Shown here: one piece after another, positions 58,295-64,000 of the stretch
How positions within the stretch are numbered: position 1 is the stretch's first letter
Layout: every line of letters begins with the position of its first letter
DNA from: Gemmatimonadota bacterium
GTDB taxonomy: Bacteria > Gemmatimonadota > Gemmatimonadetes > Gemmatimonadales > Gemmatimonadaceae
Reading direction: 5' to 3'
Length of the DNA stretch: 64,000 bases
Assembly (NCBI GenBank): GCA_016871895.1
Contig: VHBO01000002.1
Location: forward strand, 1 to 64,000
The notes under the pieces: generated by a model
The model's database searches: none
Told to the model about the DNA's origin: nothing
The model's input: only the letters and a program-made list of their open reading frames with translations
Translations under genes and position numbers: made by a program

Positions 58295-58322
58295 CGCGCG
58301 GCAATCTAGTAGCTTCTCCCCT

Positions 58323-59213
58323 ATGCCCACCGTCGCCTTCCTCGGCCTCGGCGCCATCGGCACACCGATGGCCCGCCACCTCGCGGCCGCCGACCTCGGG
58401 CTCCGCATCTGGAATCGCACCGCGGCTAAGGCCGCGGCCTTCAGCGCCGAGCACCGCGCCATCCACGCGCTCACCCCGGCCGCCGCCGCCGACGGCGCCG
58501 ATGTCGTGATCACCTGCCTCCCCGTCTCCGCCGACGTCGAGTCGCTCTGCGACGGCCCCGATGGCCTCCTCGCGACGCTGCGCTCCGGGAGCGTCCTCGT
58601 CGACTGCACTTCGGGCGACCCCGCGACCTCGCGGCGGCTCGCCGCGCGCTGCGCGGCGCAGGCCGTCGCCTTCCTCGATGCCCCCGTTTCCGGCGGCGTC
58701 GCCGGCGCCGAGCAGGCCGCCCTGACGGTGATGGTCGGCGGCGACGCCGCGGTGCTCGAGCGGGTGCGTCCCGTGCTCGCCGTCTTCGGGAAAAAGATCG
58801 TCCACTGCGGTGGCGTCGGTGCGGGGGATGCGGTGAAGGCAGTGAACAACGCGCTCCTCGCGCTGCATCTCTGGTCGACCGCCGAGGGGCTCGCGGCACT
58901 CACGCAGGCCGGGGTCCGTCCCGAGGTCGCGCTCGATGTGATCAACACGTCGAGCGGTCGCTCGAACGCCTCGATGAACCTCTTTCCTGAGCGGGTCCTC
59001 ACCCGCGCCTTCCCGCGCACCTTCCGGCTCGCGCTTCTCGACAAGGACGTCGGGATCGCGGCGGGCGTCGCGCGTGAACAGAAGGTCGCCGCGCCGATGC
59101 TGCAGCTGACCGCCGAACTCTTCCGCGCGGCTCACGTAGCACTCGGGGAGGAGGCGGACCACGTGGAGGTCGTGAAGTGGGTCGAACGCCTGACCGGGAC
59201 GGTGATCGAATGA
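58323..59213 (+). CDS. NAD(P)-dependent beta-hydroxyacid dehydrogenase (3-hydroxyisobutyrate dehydrogenase family)
   Basis: VAFLGLGAIGTPMARHLAAAD, FLDAPVSGGVAGAEQAALTVMVGG, GDAVKAVNNALLALHLWSTAEGL. Confidence 0.92.
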   Translation: MPTVAFLGLGAIGTPMARHLAAADLGLRIWNRTAAKAAAFSAEHRAIHALTPAAAADGADVVITCLPVSADVESLCDGPDGLLATLRSGSVLVDCTSGDPATSRRLAARCAAQAVAFLDAPVSGGVAGAEQAALTVMVGGDAAVLERVRPVLAVFGKKIVHCGGVGAGDAVKAVNNALLALHLWSTAEGLAALTQAGVRPEVALDVINTSSGRSNASMNLFPERVLTRAFPRTFRLALLDKDVGIAAGVAREQKVAAPMLQLTAELFRAAHVALGEEADHVEVVKWVERLTGTVIE

Positions 59214-60454
59214 GCACGACGGAGACGACGGCGGCGGTGATGACGGTCGAGGCGATCCGCGCGCGGTTCCCCGCGCTCACGCGCCGGCACGCGGGGCATC
59301 CGGTGGCGTACTTCGACGGCCCGGGGGGCACGCAGGTGCCGCAGTCGGTGGTTGATGCGATGGCCGACTACTTGCTGCATCACAACGCCAACACGCACTG
59401 GGCCTACCCCACAAGTGCGGAGACCGACGCCCTGCTCCTTGCCGCACGCGAGGCGGCCGCGGACTTCCTGAACGCCGCGCCGGCGGAGGTCGCCTTCGCC
59501 AACAATATGACGACCGGGACCTTCCACCTCGCGCGGGCGCTCGGCCGCGGCTGGGGCCCCGGTGACGAGGTCGTGATCACCGATCTCGATCACCACGCAA
59601 ACGTTGCGCCCTGGCGCGCCCTCGAGCGCGAACGCGGGATCACTATCCGCCGCGTCGCGGTGGATCTCGCCACGGGAGAGCTCGACCTCGAGTCGCTCCG
59701 CGACGCGCTGACCCCGCGCACGCGGCTCCTCGCCATCGGCGCCGGCTCCAACGCCCTCGGCACCATCAACGACGTGCGGGCCGCCGCGGCGCTCGCCCAC
59801 GGCGTCGGCGCGCTCGTCTTCGTCGATGCGGTCCACTACGCGCCCCACGCCCTCGTCGACGTCCGCGCGATGGACTGCGACCTCCTCGGGTGTAGCGCCT
59901 ACAAGTTCTACGGCCCCCATACCGGGGTGCTCTACGTGCGGGAGTCGCTCCTCGGCACCCTCGACGTCCCGAAGCTCCTCCCCGCGCCCGACGTCGGGAG
60001 CGAGCGTCTCGAGACCGGGACGCAGAACCACGAGGGGATCGTCGGGACCGGCGCGGCCGTCGAGTTCCTCGCCTCGCTCGCCGACGGGCCGACGCGTCGC
60101 GCGCGGCTCGAGCGCGCCTTCGCCGGGCTCCACGCGCGGGGGATGGCGCAGCTGCATCGACTCTGGGAGGGCCTCGGCGCGATCGACGGCGTGACGCGCT
60201 ACGGCCCGCCCCCCGGACGGCCGCGGACCCCGACCATCGCCTTCACCGTCGCCGGCCACACGAGCGAGGCGGTGACGCGCGCGCTGGTCGAGCGCGGGGT
60301 CTTCACGAGCCACGGCGACTTCTACGCGTCGACAGTCGTGGAGCTGTTGGGGCGCGCCGAGGATGGGCTCGTGCGCGCGGGGGCGGCGTGTTACACGACG
60401 GGCGACGAGATCGAGCGGTTGATCGCTGGGGTTACCGAGGTCGCGCGGGGGTAG
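59210..60454 (+). CDS. Class V aminotransferase / cysteine desulfurase-like protein (TIGR01976-like)
   Basis: AYFDGPGGTQVPQSVVDAM, VVITDLDHHANVAPWRAL, LLGCSAYKFYGPHTGVLYVRE, GTQNHEGIVGTGAAVEFL. Confidence 0.87.
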   Translation: MSTTETTAAVMTVEAIRARFPALTRRHAGHPVAYFDGPGGTQVPQSVVDAMADYLLHHNANTHWAYPTSAETDALLLAAREAAADFLNAAPAEVAFANNMTTGTFHLARALGRGWGPGDEVVITDLDHHANVAPWRALERERGITIRRVAVDLATGELDLESLRDALTPRTRLLAIGAGSNALGTINDVRAAAALAHGVGALVFVDAVHYAPHALVDVRAMDCDLLGCSAYKFYGPHTGVLYVRESLLGTLDVPKLLPAPDVGSERLETGTQNHEGIVGTGAAVEFLASLADGPTRRARLERAFAGLHARGMAQLHRLWEGLGAIDGVTRYGPPPGRPRTPTIAFTVAGHTSEAVTRALVERGVFTSHGDFYASTVVELLGRAEDGLVRAGAACYTTGDEIERLIAGVTEVARG

Positions 60455-60464
60455 GGAACGCGGG

Positions 60465-60830
60465 TCAGCGTGTGCGCGCCCGCTCCTCCAGGAGGTCGAG
60501 CAGCGTCGCGCCGAGGTGCACGCCCGTCTGCTCCAGCATCTCCTTGAACATCCCCGCGCTGGTGACGTTGATCTCCGTCAGGTGGTCACCGATGAGGTCG
60601 AGCCCGACGAGGTCGAGTCCCCGGGCCGCGAGGATGGGTCCGAGCGCCGCCGCGATCGCCGCGTCTCGTGCGGAGAGGGCGCGTGCGGTCGGGACGCCGC
60701 CGACGGCGAGATTCGCGCGGACCTCGTTGCCCGCAGCCTTCCGCGCCAGTACGTAGGGCGCCGGTACCCCGCCGATCAGGAGGAGCCGCTTGTCCCCTTC
60801 CGCGATTGCGGGGAGGAATCGCTGGGCCAT
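60465..60830 (-). pseudogene. C-terminal fragment of prokaryotic glutathione synthetase (GshB-like ATP-grasp)
   Basis: QRFLPAIAEGDKRLLLIGGVPAPYVLARKAAGNEVRANLAVGG...LDLVGLDLIGDHLTEINVTSAGMFKE; no N-terminal half upstream, RNase Z ends 29 nt away. Confidence 0.7.
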
Positions 60831-60858
60831 CAGCGTCCGGCGCGCGGTCGGGTGGGCG

Positions 60859-61797
60859 CTACGCTGTCGGCGCCGCGTCCCGGAACGGCACGTCGATCTC
60901 CAATCCGTCCTTCGCGAGGATCAGCTCTCCGGTGAACGCCTCGCGCGCTTCGCGGCCGAGGTCGCTCGGGTCGCGGGAGTAGCGCGCGGAGAAGTGCGTC
61001 AGCACGAGCCGCTTCGCCCCCGCCATCTGCGCCACCGTTCCCGCTTCGCGCGCGGTCGAGTGCATCGTCTCGCGCGCGCGCTGCTGTTCCTCGTCGCCGA
61101 AGGTCGCCTCGTGCACGAGGAGGTCCGCGCCCTCGGCGGCCTGGATCGTCGCCGCGCAGGGGCGCGTGTCGCCGGTGATTACGACCGTGCGCCCCGGGCG
61201 CGTCGGGCCGACCAGCGTCTCGGGGGCGATGATGCGGCCGTCAGGGAGGGTCACCGACTCCCCTTTGTGGATGCGTCCCCAGAGTGGACCTTCGGGGATC
61301 CCGAGCTCACGCGCGAGGTCCGGGTCGAAGCGGCCGAGCCGGTCCTGCTCGACGAGGGCGTAGCCCACCGCAGCACCCTGGCGGTGCTCCACCGTGAACG
61401 GTTTGATGACATAGCCCGAGCGGAGGATCGGCGTCCCCGGTTCGACGTCGGTCACCGTGAGCGGGTAGGTGAGCCGTTCGTTGCCGAGCCCCTCCGCGCG
61501 CTTGAAGAGGGCCTGCGCCCCGCGGGGGCCCCAGAGGCGGAGGGGCTCCTCGCGCGCCTGCAGCGCGAAGGTCTTGAGGAGGCCGAGCGCGCCGAGGAAG
61601 TGATCGGTGTGGAAGTGCGTGAAGAAGATGTCGCTGAGGGTGAACCCCACCCCCCAGCGCATCATCTGCCGCTGCGTCCCTTCGCCGCAGTCGAAGAGCA
61701 TCGTCTCGCCGTCGCGGGTGAGCGCAATCGACGACATCCCGCGCTCGACCGTGGGGCGCGAGGCGGAGGTCCCGAGGAAGCGAAGGGAGAGCGACAT
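60859..61797 (-). CDS. rnz: Ribonuclease Z
   Basis: MSLSLRFLGTSASRPTVERGMSSIAL, FDCGEGTQRQMMR, FFTHFHTDHFLGALGLL, VLTHFSARYSRD. Confidence 0.93.
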   Translation of the reverse strand: MSLSLRFLGTSASRPTVERGMSSIALTRDGETMLFDCGEGTQRQMMRWGVGFTLSDIFFTHFHTDHFLGALGLLKTFALQAREEPLRLWGPRGAQALFKRAEGLGNERLTYPLTVTDVEPGTPILRSGYVIKPFTVEHRQGAAVGYALVEQDRLGRFDPDLARELGIPEGPLWGRIHKGESVTLPDGRIIAPETLVGPTRPGRTVVITGDTRPCAATIQAAEGADLLVHEATFGDEEQQRARETMHSTAREAGTVAQMAGAKRLVLTHFSARYSRDPSDLGREAREAFTGELILAKDGLEIDVPFRDAAPTA

Positions 61798-61843
61798 TGC
61801 GGGGAAAGTTACTGGGGCCGGGGCCGGCCTGCCGCGTTATGAT

Positions 61844-63103
61844 ATGAGGATGATCGCCACGCCTCGTCACCCATCGCGCCCGGGCCTTCGTACGTCGGAT
61901 CTCGCCGTCGTGTGCTCGCTCGGCTTCGCCCTCTTCGCCCTCTTCGCCTCCGTCGCCGGCGCCCAGCCCGGGATGTCGGGCGGCGTCCGCATCGAGCCGG
62001 GTCAGGAGTGCCCGCCGGGGATGACCGAGGTCCGCCCCGGCACCTGCCAGGCGCCGACGCTCCCACCGCCCTCGATCCTCGACTATCGCCCACGGTCGAC
62101 GCTCGTGACGACCGAGCATCTCGTGCCGAAGGCGAAGTTCCCGGCCATCGACTACCACGGGCATCCGACCACGCAGCTCAGCTCCGCGGAGGGACTCACC
62201 CAGCTCGCCGACGACCTCGATCGCATCGGCGTCCGTGTGATCGTCGCGGCGAACAACGTGCGCGGCGAGGAGCTCCGTCGGCAGCTCGCGACGGCGCAGG
62301 CGCATCCGCGGATGCGCGACCGCATCCGCTTCCTCACCGGGATCGACTTCACCGGCGTCGGCGCGCCCGGATGGGCCGAGCGTGAGATCGCCGCCCTCGA
62401 GGCGGCCGCGGCGGCGGGCGCCGTCGGCATCGGGGAGATCGGGAAAGGGCTCGGCCTTACCTCACGGAAGGCGGATGGCACGCGCCTCCGCATCGACGAT
62501 CCCGCGCTCGACCCCGTCTGGCAGGCGGCGGCGCGGCTTCGGTTCCCCGTCTTCATCCACACGGCGGACCCGCAGGAGTTCTGGCGGCCGATCGACAACA
62601 CCAACGAGCGGTGGCTCGAGCTCGCGCTCTTCCCGTCGCGGCGGTATCCGGCGGAGCTGTTCCCGAGCTTCGAGCAGCTGATGGCCGAGCGCGATGCGAT
62701 GCTCCGCCGGAACCGCGGGACGACTTTCGTCGTCGCGCATATGGGGTGGCACGCGAACGACCTCCCGCGGCTCGCGAAGATGATGGACGAGATGCCGAAC
62801 ATCCTCGTCGAGGTCGGGGCGGTGCTCTACGATATCGGGCGCCAGCCGCGCGCCGCGCACGAATTCTTCGTGCGCTACCAGGACCGCATTCTCTTCGGGA
62901 AGGACTCGTTCCAGCCGGCGGAATATCCGTATTACTGGCGCGTCTTCGAGACCCGCGACGATTACTTCGATTACTACCGCGACTACCACGCCACCTGGAA
63001 GCTCTACGGGATCGACCTCCCCGACGCCGTCCTCCAGAAGGTGTACTTCCGGAACGCGCTCCGGATCACGCCGGGGATCCCGCCACAGGGGTGGCCGCGC
63101 TAG
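61844..63103 (+). CDS. Secreted amidohydrolase family 2 protein
   Basis: Signal peptide; FPAIDYHGHPTTQ, FIHTADPQEFWRP, FVVAHMGWHANDLPRLAKMMDEMPNILVEVGAV, RILFGKDSFQP. Confidence 0.88.
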   Translation: MRMIATPRHPSRPGLRTSDLAVVCSLGFALFALFASVAGAQPGMSGGVRIEPGQECPPGMTEVRPGTCQAPTLPPPSILDYRPRSTLVTTEHLVPKAKFPAIDYHGHPTTQLSSAEGLTQLADDLDRIGVRVIVAANNVRGEELRRQLATAQAHPRMRDRIRFLTGIDFTGVGAPGWAEREIAALEAAAAAGAVGIGEIGKGLGLTSRKADGTRLRIDDPALDPVWQAAARLRFPVFIHTADPQEFWRPIDNTNERWLELALFPSRRYPAELFPSFEQLMAERDAMLRRNRGTTFVVAHMGWHANDLPRLAKMMDEMPNILVEVGAVLYDIGRQPRAAHEFFVRYQDRILFGKDSFQPAEYPYYWRVFETRDDYFDYYRDYHATWKLYGIDLPDAVLQKVYFRNALRITPGIPPQGWPR

Positions 63104-63139
63104 GGGCGGAGCGGTCGCGCCTCGCCGGTGCGCAAGGCG

Positions 63140-63670
63140 TCAGAGCGCCGGCGTCAGAATTCGATCCGTCTGTGCGTCGGTCCCGAGCTGGAAGACGTGG
63201 GCGCCCACGTCGGTGAACCCCACCTTCCCGTAGAAGGCGATCGCGCGCGGGTTCCGCTCCCAGACGCCGAGCCAGAGGGTGCGCGCGCCACGCGCGCGCG
63301 CGGTGGTCATCACCTCCGCCATCAGCGCCGCCGCCACGCCCCGGCCGTGCCACCCGTGGTCCACATAGAAGCGCAGCAGTTCGATCGGCGCCGCTCCGGA
63401 CACGCACGCCGGCGCCGGCCCCGCACGGAGCTGCGCGAAGGCGACCAGCGTGTCATCCACCTCGGCGAGCACCGTCGCCATCCGCGGGTCTGCGATCTCC
63501 GCCCCCTGTTGCGCCGGGCCGTACGCCTCAGCGAGATGGAGCGCCATATCGCTCGCGGTGTTGTCAGAGGCGAACGTGGTCGCGAAGGTGCGCGCCGCGA
63601 ACGCGGCGAGCGCCTCGGCGTCCGCTGCCGCCGCGAACCGGATCCGCACCGCGGACGCCTCCGCGCTCAC
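63140..63670 (-). CDS. GNAT family N-acetyltransferase
   Basis: IELLRFYVDHGWHGRGVAAALMAEVMTTARARGARTLWLGVWERNPRAIAFYGKVGFTDVG. Confidence 0.9.
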   Translation of the reverse strand: MSAEASAVRIRFAAAADAEALAAFAARTFATTFASDNTASDMALHLAEAYGPAQQGAEIADPRMATVLAEVDDTLVAFAQLRAGPAPACVSGAAPIELLRFYVDHGWHGRGVAAALMAEVMTTARARGARTLWLGVWERNPRAIAFYGKVGFTDVGAHVFQLGTDAQTDRILTPAL

Positions 63671-64000
63671 GGGGTGTCTCCTGCGACGATCGCCGCCCAC
63701 CGCGCCGCGTCGATGTTCGCGCCGCTCACGATCACCGCGACGGGGAACGCCGACGGCCGGACTCGCCCGTTGCGGAGCGCCGCCACCCCCACCGCCCCCG
63801 ATCCCTCCACGCGCACGCCGTGCGTCTGCTGGAGCCAGCGGATCGCCTCGGCGATCTCCGCCTCCGCCACCGTGACGATGCCGTCGAGCGCGGCCTGGCC
63901 CTGCGCGAGCATCTCCTCGTCCACGAGCCCCGCGAGCCCGTCGGCGAGCGTCGGGAGGTCGGGAATCTCCGTCGCCTGACCGGACGCGAGCGCCAGTGAC
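63667..64000 (-). CDS. Threonine/serine dehydratase-like PLP enzyme, C-terminal part, runs off the window
   Basis: VTVAEAEIAEAIRWLQQTHGVRVEGSGAVGVAALRNGRV...VAVIVSGANIDAARWAAI. Confidence 0.8.
   Translation of the reverse strand, partial: SLALASGQATEIPDLPTLADGLAGLVDEEMLAQGQAALDGIVTVAEAEIAEAIRWLQQTHGVRVEGSGAVGVAALRNGRVRPSAFPVAVIVSGANIDAARWAAIVAGDTP

Overview
High-GC window with the gene content and style of a Gemmatimonadota-like bacterium (lineage is inference). About 60 supported protein-coding genes on both strands; no rRNA, tRNA, CRISPR array, phage or IS element was recognised. Mostly chromosomal metabolic, transport and envelope genes: D-threonine aldolase-like enzyme, DUF5916 protein, MHS and other MFS transporters, amidohydrolases, an IorA/IorB-XdhC-MocA molybdo-hydroxylase operon, cardiolipin synthase, an SSS symporter preceded by a 32-aa ORF, arginase coupled to a TIGR00300/LOR-SDH-type ornithine cyclodeaminase, S9 peptidase, DtxR regulator, an ABC operon with an AttH/CrtC-like fusion, an SPFH-RHH-hydrolase-beta-lactamase-like-DUF1648 operon, a BNR-repeat glycosyl hydrolase-like protein, a Big/RCC1 plus cohesin-like surface cluster, MgtE with two EamA proteins, RNase Z and others. 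Best candidates for new biology: (1) the four-ORF translationally coupled ABC operon at 34328-38575, where a permease-type N-terminus is fused to an AttH/CrtC-like domain; (2) the five-gene SPFH operon at 38572-43215; (3) the arginase/OCD pair at 20351-22366; (4) apparent strong avoidance of the tetranucleotide CATG, visible in synonymous codon choice before ATG; (5) recurrent TANNNT boxes 5-8 nt upstream of start codons, suggesting leaderless transcription. All family calls are from reading the translations by eye; no database search was run.
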